A stretch of 64,000 bases of DNA from Candidatus Methanohalarchaeum thermophilum (GTDB lineage: Archaea > Halobacteriota > Methanonatronarchaeia > Methanonatronarchaeales > Methanonatronarchaeaceae), in assembly GCA_001914405.1 (NCBI GenBank), contig MSDW01000002.1:1-64000 (forward strand). Reading direction: 5' to 3'. The first letter of the stretch is position 1. Every line of letters starts with the position of its first letter. A program made the translations under genes and the position numbers. Below, one piece after another: positions 1 through 8,781 of this stretch. A model generated the notes under the pieces. The model did not search any database. It was given only the letters and a program-made list of their open reading frames with translations, and was not told the origin of the DNA.

Positions 1-72
1 GTATTGTTGGGTTAAATCTAACATTAAATATATTTATTATTAACTGTTATATGTTATTATAGGTGGTTATGT

Positions 73-267
73 ATGACTACTGTTCAACTTGATGAGGAAA
101 CTCGTGAGAGACTTAAAAAGTTTGGTAAGAAGGGTGAGACTTATGATGAAATCTTAAATAGGATGATGGATTATCTTAGGGAGCTAGAGGTTGAGAAGTT
201 GATTGATGAAAAATGGGAGAGATTGCAGGAGGAGAAGGAAGAGTACATTCCACTGGATGAGGTATAG
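73..267 (+). CDS. Putative antitoxin of a RelB/VapB-like pair
   Basis: This encodes 64 residues, acidic and strongly helical. The N-terminus (TTVQLDEETRERLKKFG) reads like the ribbon-helix-helix or short archaeal antitoxin N-terminus that binds its own operator. The C-terminal half is rich in Glu and Lys, as expected for a toxin-wrapping tail. A GGTGG ribosome site lies about 6 nt before the ATG. The stop codon is followed immediately by the ATG of the next gene, so the two are surely co-translated. By family knowledge such proteins neutralise a RelE/ParE-type toxin. The pairing is clear from gene order; the exact family is an inference from short sequence. Confidence 0.7.
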   Translation: MTTVQLDEETRERLKKFGKKGETYDEILNRMMDYLRELEVEKLIDEKWERLQEEKEEYIPLDEV

Positions 268-522
268 ATGGAGGTAAGAATTCATCCAAGAGTGGTCGAT
301 TATATTGAGGAAGTAGGAGAGAAGGAAAGGATCAAAAGGAAATTGGAAAATCTTAAGGAAAAACCTTATAAGTCCAGAAGTGGTACGGATATAAAGAAGC
401 TTAAGGATAAGGAGAACGAGATGTATAGGTTGAGAATTGGGCCACATAGATTTGAATACTTTGTTGAGGAAGGAGTTGTTTGGGTTGAAAATGCTTTTAG
501 GAGAGGAAGAGGATATCGCTAA
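268..522 (+). CDS. RelE/ParE-type toxin-like protein
   Basis: This encodes 84 residues and begins directly after the putative antitoxin's stop codon. The basic middle section and the C-terminal part (MYRLRIGPHRFEYFV, then VWVENAFRRGRGYR) follow the RelE/ParE fold pattern, in which an R-x-R-x-G strand is followed by a hydrophobic strand and a terminal basic segment. RelE members cleave mRNA at the ribosome and ParE members inhibit gyrase; sequence alone does not say which applies here. The length is usual for the family. There is no sign of truncation, so it is probably functional with its partner upstream. Confidence 0.75.
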   Translation: MEVRIHPRVVDYIEEVGEKERIKRKLENLKEKPYKSRSGTDIKKLKDKENEMYRLRIGPHRFEYFVEEGVVWVENAFRRGRGYR

Positions 523-824
<302 letters not shown>

Positions 825-895
825 ATTAGGGCAAGTTCAACTAAAATGCTACAATTGGATATTCTTTGTTTTATATAATTTTTTTGGAGAGTTTT

Positions 896-1429
896 TTATA
901 AATAGGATTTGTAGACCTGGTCTTCGTTAACTATCTTTTCGAACTCTTCGTTTAATTCTTTTTGTTCCTCTTCAAACTTACTTCTTAGTTCCTTGATCGG
1001 TCCTTTTTTCTTTTGGTTGGAATGGGTTAGTGAGCCCTTGATGTTTACTTCTAGAGCTTTCATCACTTGGTCGAAGAAGTCTTTTTCATTAGAAAAATCC
1101 TTGTTCTCCAAAAGACCTTTAAGGTTCTTTTTTTGTCTTTTGCCTACTTTTCTGGGTAGTACGCCAAACATTGAATCTGGTGACTTTTTGAATTCCTGTT
1201 CTATTTCTTCATCGAGGTTTGATGTTATTTTTGCGCCTATTCCTTTTGATTCTAAGGAATTTTTCATGTAACTTTTGATCTGGTATAATCCTACATCTGA
1301 GTGACCTAAAAATAGGTCGTTACTTAGCTTCTGTGAGTCTGTCCCAGCCCACCACTTCTTCGATTGATTGGTTCCTTCACTCTCTTCTCTTATTTCATCA
1401 AATGTTTCTTCCAGTGATTTTGTCTTCAT
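896..1429 (-). CDS. Hypothetical charged protein
   Basis: This encodes 177 residues that I do not recognise. The protein is rich in Lys, Glu and Ser, has no membrane segment and no Cys, and its C-terminal third (from about residue 140) looks like a continuous amphipathic helix or coiled coil. It sits alone between tRNA-Glu and the pgk gene, convergent with the tRNA gene's flank. Codon use resembles the surrounding genes, so it is probably a real cytosolic protein, but no function can be given. Confidence 0.6.
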   Translation of the reverse strand: MKTKSLEETFDEIREESEGTNQSKKWWAGTDSQKLSNDLFLGHSDVGLYQIKSYMKNSLESKGIGAKITSNLDEEIEQEFKKSPDSMFGVLPRKVGKRQKKNLKGLLENKDFSNEKDFFDQVMKALEVNIKGSLTHSNQKKKGPIKELRSKFEEEQKELNEEFEKIVNEDQVYKSYL

Positions 1430-1858
1430 ATTCTACATCCATCATAACTTAGTCAGGTAAAAAAAGGTTTTTCTTCGAAACGCCCTCGCTTAGTGACATT
1501 TACTTGTAGTTTGTTAATCTTGATCTATTTGGATCGTTGATTAATATCTTGAGTTACTACATTTCTTGATCTTTGTTTTAAATTAATTTATTGGCTCAGG
1601 TTTTTTGAAGTTTTAGGGTAGGTCTTTTTATTTGATCTTAGATAGATATTTAGTTGTGAGTATTAGTCATAAGCGAAATTAATTTAATTAATAAAATCCT
1701 TAAACAAATTTGTAGTTTCTGGGATCTGTAATTGGATGCTGAGTAAAAAGACATTAGTTTAACTAGGGAGTTATTTATAGTTTGAATATATGTTTTAGTT
1801 GTTCGATATCTATTCAATGCTTTAAGGTGTATCTAGGTAATTTAGAAGAGGGGATAGA
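1430..1858. other. AT-rich intergenic region upstream of pgk
   Basis: About 430 bp of AT-rich DNA lies between the divergent starts of the unknown gene and pgk, so promoters for both should be here. No coding frame or repeat is evident. Confidence 0.5.
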
Positions 1859-3097
1859 TTGGATAATAAAAAGGATTTTCTTACTTTAGACGATGTAAAA
1901 CTAAAAAACAAATCTATCTTAATTAGGATTGATGTAAACTCTCCTATAGATCCGTCAACGAAGAGAATATTAGATGATAACAGGTTTAGATCTCATTTAA
2001 AGACATTCAGATCACTTAATGATTCAAAGACTGTTATATTAGCTCATCAGAGCCGTCCAGGTAAAAAAGACTTCACTAAAACTGAGAAACATGCCGAAAA
2101 ACTTTCCGAAATACTAAAAAGAGATGTCAAGTACATTGATGATATTTTCGGTTCAAGAGCAAAAGAAGAAATCAGAAAAATGAGAAACGGAGACATACTT
2201 TTCCTAGAAAACGTCAGATTCTATTCCGAAGAAACCATCGAAAGAGACAGAGAAAAACAAAAAGATACTTTTTTAGTCGATGAACTAGGTCCACTATTCG
2301 ATTTCTACGTAAACGATGCCTTTGCAGCCAGCCACAGACGACACCCCTCAATCGTTGGATTTCCCCTAGTACTACCAGGTATCTCAGGCAAATTAATGGA
2401 AAAGGAAATAGATATATTGAAAGGAGCAAATAAAGAAGAAGGAACCACTTATTTTGTCCTTGGAGGAGCAAAAGTCGATGACTCTCTTTATGTAACCCAA
2501 AATCTATTAAAAAACAATATAGCAGACAAAGTCTTCGCAACAGGGATCCTAGCCAACATATTCCTACGAGCAAATGGAAAAGAAATAGGAGAAAAAAGCC
2601 TAAAAGTGATCAAAGACCTAGGATACAAAGACAAACTCCCAGAAGCCAAAAAAATATATAAAAAATACAAAGAAAAAATTGAACTACCAAAAGACATCGC
2701 AATACTAAAAGAAAACGACAGAAAAGACATTAAAATAGATAAAATACCAAAAAAAGCACTAATACAAGACATCGGAATAGAAACCATAGCAGATTTCTCA
2801 AGTAAATTCAACAAAGCAGACAAAATAATCATGAACGGCCCAGCAGGCGTCTTCGAAAAAGAAAAATTCAGAACTGGAACAGACGAATTACTAAGATCAG
2901 CGGCCGAATCAGATGCATTTAACATAATAGGAGGAGGACACATATGTACAGCCGCAGAAGAAGCAGGCCTAAAACTATCCTTCGACCATGTCAGCACAGG
3001 CGGAGGAGCACTAATGAAATTTTTCTCAGGAACAGGTCTACCCGGACTAGAAGCTCTAAAAGAATCCAAAAAAAGATTCTGGATTAAAGAAAAATAA
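1859..3097 (+). CDS. pgk: Phosphoglycerate kinase
   Basis: This encodes 412 residues, the usual archaeal length. It interconverts 1,3-bisphosphoglycerate and 3-phosphoglycerate, moving phosphate to or from ADP in the cytosol. The N-terminal substrate domain shows RIDVNSPID near residue 23, HQSRPGKKD near 62 and NDAFAASHRRHPS near 150. The nucleotide domain has VLGGAKVDDS and ends in GGGHICTAAEEAG near 357 and STGGGALM. The start is TTG, chosen because a GAGGGGAT ribosome site lies just ahead and the first conserved strand follows at the right distance. It is monocistronic, with tRNA-Thr directly downstream. In a methanogen it would serve mainly gluconeogenesis. Confidence 0.95.
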   Translation: MDNKKDFLTLDDVKLKNKSILIRIDVNSPIDPSTKRILDDNRFRSHLKTFRSLNDSKTVILAHQSRPGKKDFTKTEKHAEKLSEILKRDVKYIDDIFGSRAKEEIRKMRNGDILFLENVRFYSEETIERDREKQKDTFLVDELGPLFDFYVNDAFAASHRRHPSIVGFPLVLPGISGKLMEKEIDILKGANKEEGTTYFVLGGAKVDDSLYVTQNLLKNNIADKVFATGILANIFLRANGKEIGEKSLKVIKDLGYKDKLPEAKKIYKKYKEKIELPKDIAILKENDRKDIKIDKIPKKALIQDIGIETIADFSSKFNKADKIIMNGPAGVFEKEKFRTGTDELLRSAAESDAFNIIGGGHICTAAEEAGLKLSFDHVSTGGGALMKFFSGTGLPGLEALKESKKRFWIKEK

Positions 3098-3104
3098 CTA
3101 TAAA

Positions 3105-3193
3105 GCCTCGGTAGCTTAGCTTGGCCAAAGCGATGGCTTCGTATCAAAAAGAGGAAAAGCCATTTACCGCGGGTTCAAATCCCGCCCGAGGCT
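3105..3193 (+). tRNA. tRNA-Thr (CGU) with a 14-nt intron
   Basis: The acceptor stem is GCCTCGG/CCGAGGC with a U discriminator, as in archaeal tRNA-Thr. The D-stem is GCTT/AAGC and the T-arm is GCGGG-TTCAAAT-CCCGC. The anticodon stem ATGGC/GCCAT (3133-3137 with 3159-3163) encloses 21 nt instead of 7. Removing 14 nt (about 3144-3157) after position 37 leaves loop TTCGTAA with anticodon CGU. The intron site is the canonical archaeal 37/38 position. The gene starts 7 nt after the pgk stop codon, so the two may share a transcript. Confidence 0.88.
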
Positions 3194-4139
3194 TATATAA
3201 AGAGTCTTCAAAGCCTATTCTTCATTTTATTTGCCATAAGCCAAAAGCCAGTTTTATCTTAGTAGTTGAGAAGACCCCTCCAAAATCACTGATTTTGGTA
3301 GTGGAGAAAGTCACTATATCAAGGCCTATTTAAATTTAAATGTTAATCGTTTTAGGTTACAGAAAACTACAAAAGAAGAATAGAAGCCAACAAATAATCT
3401 TACCCAAAGATATGATCCTAGGCCTAGAATGGGAAAAAAGAAACAAAATAGACATTAGCTATAACCCGAGTAGCCCAAAGTGCTCAAGGAGCTTTTACCG
3501 TGTTCATTCTTTATCCTTTCTCCATTGATTTAAAACAACTTGTCGGTAGTTCATCATCTTTTATTTCTTTAATTCGGACAGAAAACATCTTTTAACTCAC
3601 CTATCTCCTTTTTTAAATTCAGATTCTTGGCAACTATCTTGGAAACTGTAATATTTACATCTCCATCTCTCGGAAAACGAAAAAAACTCTTCCTTGATCT
3701 TTGTTTTAGATAGAAGTAGTTCACAGTTGTGAAATGCCTCCTATTTTTACTCATATCCGTTCGTAAAGGAAAGAGAAAGAGCTTCCAATGTAACCTCATT
3801 ATCCTGAAGAGTTTGCTTTAACATCCGGGCTTATCCCACAGTATCTAAATTCAACCTCAGGGAACTATTGCCCTAGAGAAAACAGGGACTAGAACCAAAA
3901 AAATGCCATAAACTAATTCTATAAATGCTCCCTATATCCTCTCCGGGCCACGGCCACCCAGCTACTACATCCTACAAAACTTCGAGCATAACCTACACAC
4001 CTATCCTATGCAGAATTTTAGGCTTTATCCGGATGCCTCAAGGAGACATGAAACCACCTTTTGATATATAAAGGGCAGAGAAATGCAATCAACTATAAGT
4101 TATCTCCTCAACCACTATCAGAACTACTTAAGTTCTACA
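3194..4139. other. Transposon-relic zone downstream of tRNA-Thr
   Basis: This stretch has no intact gene. It holds a minus-orientation copy of the hairpin repeat (3252-3314) and, from about 3806, the first copy of the ~0.45-kb repeat that ends in another hairpin unit at 4140-4209. The 76-codon minus-strand frame at 3569-3799 lacks any recognisable domain and is not annotated as a gene. Confidence 0.6.
3252..3314 (-). repeat. Hairpin repeat, long form (IS605-type end)
   Basis: Read on the minus strand this gives the consensus end GTCA...CC, then ACCAAAATCA with its complement TGATTTTGG, then GGGGTCTTCTCAAC and a TAAGATAAAA tail. It is the only clear solo copy in this orientation, and it lies 3' of the plus-strand pgk and tRNA-Thr genes. 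Confidence 0.8.
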
Positions 4140-4210
4140 GTTGATTTATCTCTCTACCTGAAATCAGAGATTTGAGGAAGAAAGGTCTTCACAACCAATA
4201 ATATAAAAGA
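3806..4210 (+). repeat. Copy A of the ~0.45-kb repeat
   Basis: Blocks shared with the copies near 12.9, 20.3, 30.9 and 33.8 kb occur in the same order. They are a GAGTTTGCTTTAACAT block, a CCTCAAGGA-ACATG block followed by TTTTGATA, a CAATCAACT block, a TTAAGT block, and then the hairpin unit at the right end. No open frame crosses it. It ends about 40 bp from the stop codon of the minus-strand Usp gene. Confidence 0.6.
4140..4209 (+). repeat. Hairpin repeat, long form
   Basis: CCTGAAATCAGAGATTTGAGG forms an imperfect stem, followed by the tail GTCTTCACAACCAATAATAT. It lies just 3' of the minus-strand Usp gene and forms the right end of repeat copy A. Confidence 0.75.
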
Positions 4211-4248
4211 ATATAATTTTAGGAAGACTAACTTTAGGTCTTTTGTTC

Positions 4249-5325
4249 TTAGAATTTGCCAACGATTTTTCTCATTATCTTGTTGAAATAGGATTTAATT
4301 CTTTGGTGTTTCTTTACCATTATCACCTGTTTGTCGAATCTTTCCCCAATCTCTTCCGGCACATTACCAAACAGTGCACTTGGTATTAGACCTTTCTCTG
4401 TTGCTCCTAATACGATCATATCGACATCCCTATCCTCTGCGTACTCGATTATATCATCTGCAACCCCCTTCTTTTCTCTAATCGCTACATTCTCTACTTT
4501 ATCCAATCCTTCTTCTATTAAATGTCTTTTATGTTTATCTAAAAGGTTATTAGCTTTCTTTTCACCTTTTTCAAAAACATTAACTAGAATAATCTCTGAA
4601 TCGTATTTTTTTGCAAAGGATTTAGCTATTGATTCGGATAACTCAACATTTCTACCACCAGCCACAGGTATCAGTATCTTTTCAGGTTTGTATTCCTCCA
4701 TTGCCTTAGCTACTGAAACATCACAAGGAGCATTTTCAACCACATAGTCTATCGTGGAACCTAAGAAATAATCAGAAAACCTCTTTCGCTTACCTCTCCA
4801 CCCTAACAAGATTAAATCAACATCTTTTTCGTAAGCCAGATTAGTAATACTTTTTCCTACATCATGGCCCACGGCCGTAATTTTTCTAACAGGAACATCC
4901 TCAATATATTCATCGACTTCTTTTAATATCTCTTTTTGTTCTTTACTGATATATCTATGTCCTTCGTCTAATGGAGTCTGTTCTGGTACGGTTACTATCG
5001 TTGTTACAATTACCTCTCCATTTTTCTCTTTGGCTATCCTTTCTCCTATCTTTGAAAGTCTCTCCGTGTGAATCGGATTAGCTATCGGAACCAAAACCTC
5101 ATATGGTCTTTCAGTTGGTTTTCTTTCTTCTTTCACTAACCTAGTTTCTTCTTTTATTTCCTTTTCTCTAAGATGTCCTCTCGAATAAACAAAAAAGATT
5201 AGAAACCCTACTAAGATCCATATTATTGCTCCAGCCCACGCGATTGGGCTGTATGCAAATAAATAAACGGCTAGGAAGAGTTTCGTTATTATACCTATTA
5301 TAGGCACATAAGGAAAGTAAGGCAT
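4249..5325 (-). CDS. C-terminal half of a split permease-Usp fusion: two TM helices plus tandem Usp domains
   Basis: This encodes 358 residues. The first ~50 form two membrane helices (MPYFPYVPIIGIITKLFLA, then a second hydrophobic stretch ending FFVY). Two universal stress (UspA) domains follow, each with an ATP-loop-like segment: LLGWRGKRKR...STIDYVV in the first and VLGATEKGLIP..FGNVPEEI in the second. No ribosome site precedes the ATG. The frame continues upstream as DELDYGYV, which is how intact amino acid permeases run into helix 11. The stop of the permease gene lies only 14 bp away in another frame. I therefore read it as the rest of one permease-Usp gene broken by a frameshift, either a pseudogene, a phase-variable gene, or a base-call error. 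Confidence 0.85.
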   Translation of the reverse strand: MPYFPYVPIIGIITKLFLAVYLFAYSPIAWAGAIIWILVGFLIFFVYSRGHLREKEIKEETRLVKEERKPTERPYEVLVPIANPIHTERLSKIGERIAKEKNGEVIVTTIVTVPEQTPLDEGHRYISKEQKEILKEVDEYIEDVPVRKITAVGHDVGKSITNLAYEKDVDLILLGWRGKRKRFSDYFLGSTIDYVVENAPCDVSVAKAMEEYKPEKILIPVAGGRNVELSESIAKSFAKKYDSEIILVNVFEKGEKKANNLLDKHKRHLIEEGLDKVENVAIREKKGVADDIIEYAEDRDVDMIVLGATEKGLIPSALFGNVPEEIGERFDKQVIMVKKHQRIKSYFNKIMRKIVGKF

Positions 5326-5339
5326 TACATATCCATAAT

Positions 5340-6593
5340 CTAATTCATCTCCTCTCTCTCTCTTCTTAGTTTTATAGCTGCATAGTTAACCTGTAAGAAA
5401 AGTAAAAGAAACATTACATCAGTGGCTGCTGCTACATCTTCTATTGGAAGGGTAACTGCCATTCCAATGATGAGTGCACCACTGAAAAAAACGGAGAGAT
5501 ATGGAGTTTTCTTTTCAGGGTGAACCTTTTTGAATGCCTCTGGCAATACATAGTCTCTACCCATAGCAAAACCGACTCTGGTGCTAGAAAAAGTTGTTGC
5601 ATTGAGTGCAGACAAAGTAGAAAATATACCAGCCACCAATATCAGCAATGTACCAAAAGGTAATACTTGATTAGCTGCTCTAGCAAATCCTAATTCACCA
5701 AAATGACCAAGAACCTGCCAAAGAGCTGGATCCTCTGGTAAGCCTGTTGCATGCCTCTGAGCCGCCTCTAAGAGCCCAGGAGTTAATTCTATTGGACCTA
5801 GTAACACCACTCCCACTAACATGTAAATAGTTACTACTGCAAGCATTGAATAGAAAACTGCCTTAGGGACATTTTCCTTAGGGTTTACTACTTCTTCTCC
5901 GCTTTGAACAATTATTTCGTATCCCTCAAAAGCTATAAAGGTTAATCCCATAGCGATAAATACACCGCTAAATCCCTTTGGTAAAAATGGACGAAAGTCA
6001 GCAGCTGGATTGGGCGTTCCCAAATAAGCTCCTAAGCCAGCTATTATAAAAAGAACAATAACCGTTACTTTAATTAATGTTACTATGTTTCCTGCTAGTC
6101 CGGTTTCCTTAGCTCCTCTGTAGTTTATATAAGTGAACAAAACTCCAGCAAAAACCGCAAAAATTTTGTGCAAAATGGATTCGGAAACACCAAATGTTAT
6201 CCCAAAGTATTCTACTAGTAGTAGGGTTACGAAGGACCCAAATCCTAGGCAGTAGAGTGAACCGGCCACAGCATGAGCAAACCAACTCATCCAACCTGAT
6301 ATGAACGCCTGGGATCGGCCTAGGGCTTCTCTTACCCATAGGTATCCTCCTCCAGCTTCAGGAATAGCACTACCTAACTCAGCGTAAGCCATTCCCGTAA
6401 AAATGGTTACAAAACCATTTAGAGCAAAGACCAAAAAAAGTGATGGCCCAGCTTCACCTGCAGCAAGTCCTGATAAAACGAATATTCCTGCACCTATCAT
6501 TGCTCCTACGCCAATCATCGAGATATCAAACAAAGAAAGAGTTCTAACTAAAGAAGCTTCTTCAGAGGAATCATTTGTTGCCATAGACTTCAC
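5340..6593 (-). CDS. APC-family amino acid permease, N-terminal ~10 TM helices (frameshifted)
   Basis: This encodes 417 residues of an amino acid-polyamine-organocation transporter. The N-terminus has SLFDISMIGVGAMIGAGIFVLSG, the substrate-binding unwound helix 1 of the family, then GSAIPEAGGGYLWVREALG and AFEGYEIIVQSGEEV. About ten membrane helices are visible, against twelve in the family; the last two lie in the next frame downstream. The break follows a CT dinucleotide tract at 5352-5362 (GA on the coding strand), and loss of one unit would join the frames. The start is GTG at 6593, and its first bases overlap the stop of a small upstream gene (GTGA), implying coupling. Substrate unknown; haloarchaeal relatives are annotated as amino acid importers. 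Confidence 0.88.
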   Translation of the reverse strand: MKSMATNDSSEEASLVRTLSLFDISMIGVGAMIGAGIFVLSGLAAGEAGPSLFLVFALNGFVTIFTGMAYAELGSAIPEAGGGYLWVREALGRSQAFISGWMSWFAHAVAGSLYCLGFGSFVTLLLVEYFGITFGVSESILHKIFAVFAGVLFTYINYRGAKETGLAGNIVTLIKVTVIVLFIIAGLGAYLGTPNPAADFRPFLPKGFSGVFIAMGLTFIAFEGYEIIVQSGEEVVNPKENVPKAVFYSMLAVVTIYMLVGVVLLGPIELTPGLLEAAQRHATGLPEDPALWQVLGHFGELGFARAANQVLPFGTLLILVAGIFSTLSALNATTFSSTRVGFAMGRDYVLPEAFKKVHPEKKTPYLSVFFSGALIIGMAVTLPIEDVAAATDVMFLLLFLQVNYAAIKLRREREEMN

Positions 6594-6721
6594 CTGAAAG
6601 GTCCTTTATTGTATTCGTCTTTTTTTATTTTTTCTACTACATATTTTGAATGAAGAACAAATATAAGTAAACCTAGCCAAGCTAAGATAGATAGAATAAT
6701 TCCAAGAATTAAATCATCCAC
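6590..6721 (-). CDS. Small single-span membrane protein coupled to the permease
   Basis: This encodes 43 residues starting with GTG behind a GAGGTGG ribosome site. Residues 4-24 (LILGIILSILAWLGLLIFVLH without its flanks) form one membrane helix, followed by a basic cytosolic tail ending NKGPFR. Its TGA stop overlaps the GTG start of the permease by two bases, so the two are probably translationally coupled. Small proteins of this type often accompany secondary transporters as accessory or stabilising subunits; that role here is inferred from position only. Confidence 0.65.
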   Translation of the reverse strand: MDDLILGIILSILAWLGLLIFVLHSKYVVEKIKKDEYNKGPFR

Positions 6722-6781
6722 TTCAACCACCTCTTTATTTTTTTAATTGAAAAATCTAATTTAATTTGATTTAAAATATTT

Positions 6782-7684
6782 TTAGAAACTTAATTTATCC
6801 TTTAAAGTTTTAAGTCTTTTTCTTTTTTTAATTATTACTACATTCTCGTTTGAATTAAGGGCTATTTTTTTTGGTATTGAACCAAAGGTTGGCTTTTTAA
6901 ATCTACTTAATTGCGTTGAACCAAGGCATACCGTATCAAAGTTCTTAGATTCATTTATTATGGACTCGACTATATTCTCCCTATTGTATATCCGTAGCTT
7001 ATAATCTTCTCGAGAGATGTTGGCTTCTTCGATTTTTTCCTTTAGTCTTTCTCTAGTTTTATTTTTACTATTATTTTTTCCATTTATGTGTATGATATTT
7101 AATTTGGATTCCTGTGATTCAGTTTGAAATTGATTTGCTCTTTTTAGTGTTTCAAGTGTGTTTGAGTCTTTTTCCTTTTTTATAAATGCTGCAACCTTAC
7201 CGATCTTTGGTTTACCTGGTTTTATTATATTTACTTTACATGGAACGTATTTTAAGATCTTATCTACTTTAGAACCAAATATAAGTTTATTTTGGCTTCG
7301 TTCACCATCCCAGCCCATGTATATTTGGTCTATGTTTTGTTTTTTTACATAATTGATTACCGTCTTCTCAAATTTTCTTCCTGCCATAGCTTTGCTATCG
7401 AAATCGAAATTATCGGAAGTTATTTTGTCTCTAGCTATTTTTAAAATAGCTTTTTGTATTTCTACGATTTTTTTGTCTGGTATTTCTACTTTTGGACTAT
7501 TTAATTTATCTCTTCTTGTTAATGGAGTTTGTTCGGGTAAATTAATAAAGTTGAATCCTATTATTGAACTTTCTTTATATGAGTTTGCAGATGCCTTTGC
7601 AAAATTAATTAAATTTTCTTGAATTTCTGGATAAGCTAACAAAACTAGTATTTTTTCCTTTCTTGACTTCTCCTGATCTTTCAT
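6782..7684 (-). CDS. Tandem universal stress protein (UspA) domains, soluble
   Basis: This encodes 300 residues with two Usp folds. The first begins KEKILVLLAYPE and has YMGWDGERSQNKLIFGSKVD. The second ends VCLGSTQLSRFKKPTFGSIP. The second repeat's G-x-n-G-S-x-P pattern resembles the ATP-binding loop of the family. It is a paralogue of the Usp part of the permease gene downstream but has no membrane segment. A GAGGT site precedes the ATG. It is the first gene of the minus-strand transporter locus and is divergent from the Lrp-type regulator at 7896. The likely role is nucleotide-responsive modulation of the transporter, which is inferred. Confidence 0.82.
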   Translation of the reverse strand: MKDQEKSRKEKILVLLAYPEIQENLINFAKASANSYKESSIIGFNFINLPEQTPLTRRDKLNSPKVEIPDKKIVEIQKAILKIARDKITSDNFDFDSKAMAGRKFEKTVINYVKKQNIDQIYMGWDGERSQNKLIFGSKVDKILKYVPCKVNIIKPGKPKIGKVAAFIKKEKDSNTLETLKRANQFQTESQESKLNIIHINGKNNSKNKTRERLKEKIEEANISREDYKLRIYNRENIVESIINESKNFDTVCLGSTQLSRFKKPTFGSIPKKIALNSNENVVIIKKRKRLKTLKDKLSF

Positions 7685-7895
7685 GGAAATAACCTCTTAA
7701 TGACTATAATTTTGCCTAAATAGACATATAAAAAAGAATACTTAAAAATCTTTTGATCCGATAATATCTAGTTAATTTATTACTGAAAAACCAATATATT
7801 GCCACAAAAATTACGAAAAATAAAAAAATTAATAATGAATTCAATTAAATAATTAATTAATTTAAACAAAAAACAAAAAAACAAGGTACAAAAAA

Positions 7896-8630
7896 ATGAG
7901 TGACCTCGATAAAGTAGACAAAAGAATAATCTACAGGCTATCAAAAGACTCAAAAAACATAAATGCACCAGAGCTAGCTGAAGAACTAAATGTTTCTTCT
8001 GCAACAATAAGAAACAGAATAAGGAAGCTCGAACAAAAAGAAATAATAAAAGGGTACCATGCAGAAATAGATTACACAAAAATCAATAATAAACTAACTG
8101 TCCTATTTAAATGCTCTTCACCATCAATAAAAGACAGACCAAAATTAGCAAAAAAAACCCAAACACTAAAAAATATCGTCCAAATAAAAGAAATTACATC
8201 AGGAAGCGTAGAAGATCTTTTAATAAAAGCAGTCGTACAAGACTCCGAAGAAATAACAAAAACCGCAAACAAACTAGAAGAAATAGGTTTAAAAGTAAAA
8301 GACGAAGACTTAATAATAGAAGAATACTTCTCATCTTATAGCAAATTTGGGCCAAAAGAAGACATAGAAGACAGAGTAGTCAAATTCAAAAAACTAAGCG
8401 GTAAATCAGAGATAGCAGACATCACACTCACCGAAAAAAGCAGCATAAGCAATAAAAAAATCAAAGAAATCGCCGACATACTACCAGAAGAATGCCTAAT
8501 AGTAGCTGTAGAAAGAAAAAAATCCATAATCTCACCAAACGGCGAAACCAAGTTAAAACCAGGCGACATCATCTCCCTATTCTCCTCAAAAGGAATAGAC
8601 CAAGAAACACTAAAAACCATACTAGGCTAA
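7896..8630 (+). CDS. Lrp/AsnC-type HTH regulator with C-terminal TrkA-C (RCK_C) domain
   Basis: This encodes 244 residues. Residues 1-55 form an AsnC-type winged helix: LDKVDKRIIYRLSKDSK, then LAEELNVSSATIRNRIRKLE with the recognition helix, then IKGYHAEID. The last ~70 residues (from SEIADITLTEKSS to LKPGDIISLFSS) match the RCK_C fold, which binds small ligands in K+ and anion transport proteins. This domain pair is common in haloarchaea. Divergence from the Usp/permease genes suggests it controls them in response to an amino acid or an ion; this is inferred. The intergenic space of about 210 bp would hold both promoters. Confidence 0.85.
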   Translation: MSDLDKVDKRIIYRLSKDSKNINAPELAEELNVSSATIRNRIRKLEQKEIIKGYHAEIDYTKINNKLTVLFKCSSPSIKDRPKLAKKTQTLKNIVQIKEITSGSVEDLLIKAVVQDSEEITKTANKLEEIGLKVKDEDLIIEEYFSSYSKFGPKEDIEDRVVKFKKLSGKSEIADITLTEKSSISNKKIKEIADILPEECLIVAVERKKSIISPNGETKLKPGDIISLFSSKGIDQETLKTILG

Positions 8631-8781
8631 AAAATACGATAGAACACCTCTCCCCCTACTTCATTTAACAGATCAAAGAAACAAAAACAAACGAAATCCA
8701 ATTAGCCAAAATTTCAATTATCATCCAATTAATTTCACTACTGTACCCCTTACTTAATACTAAAATTTGAGGAATCACTTT

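Noticed and set aside
3569-3799. A 76-codon minus-strand open frame in the first relic zone
   Set aside because: No recognisable domain, no ribosome site and relic surroundings; it could be a fragment but is not supported as a gene.
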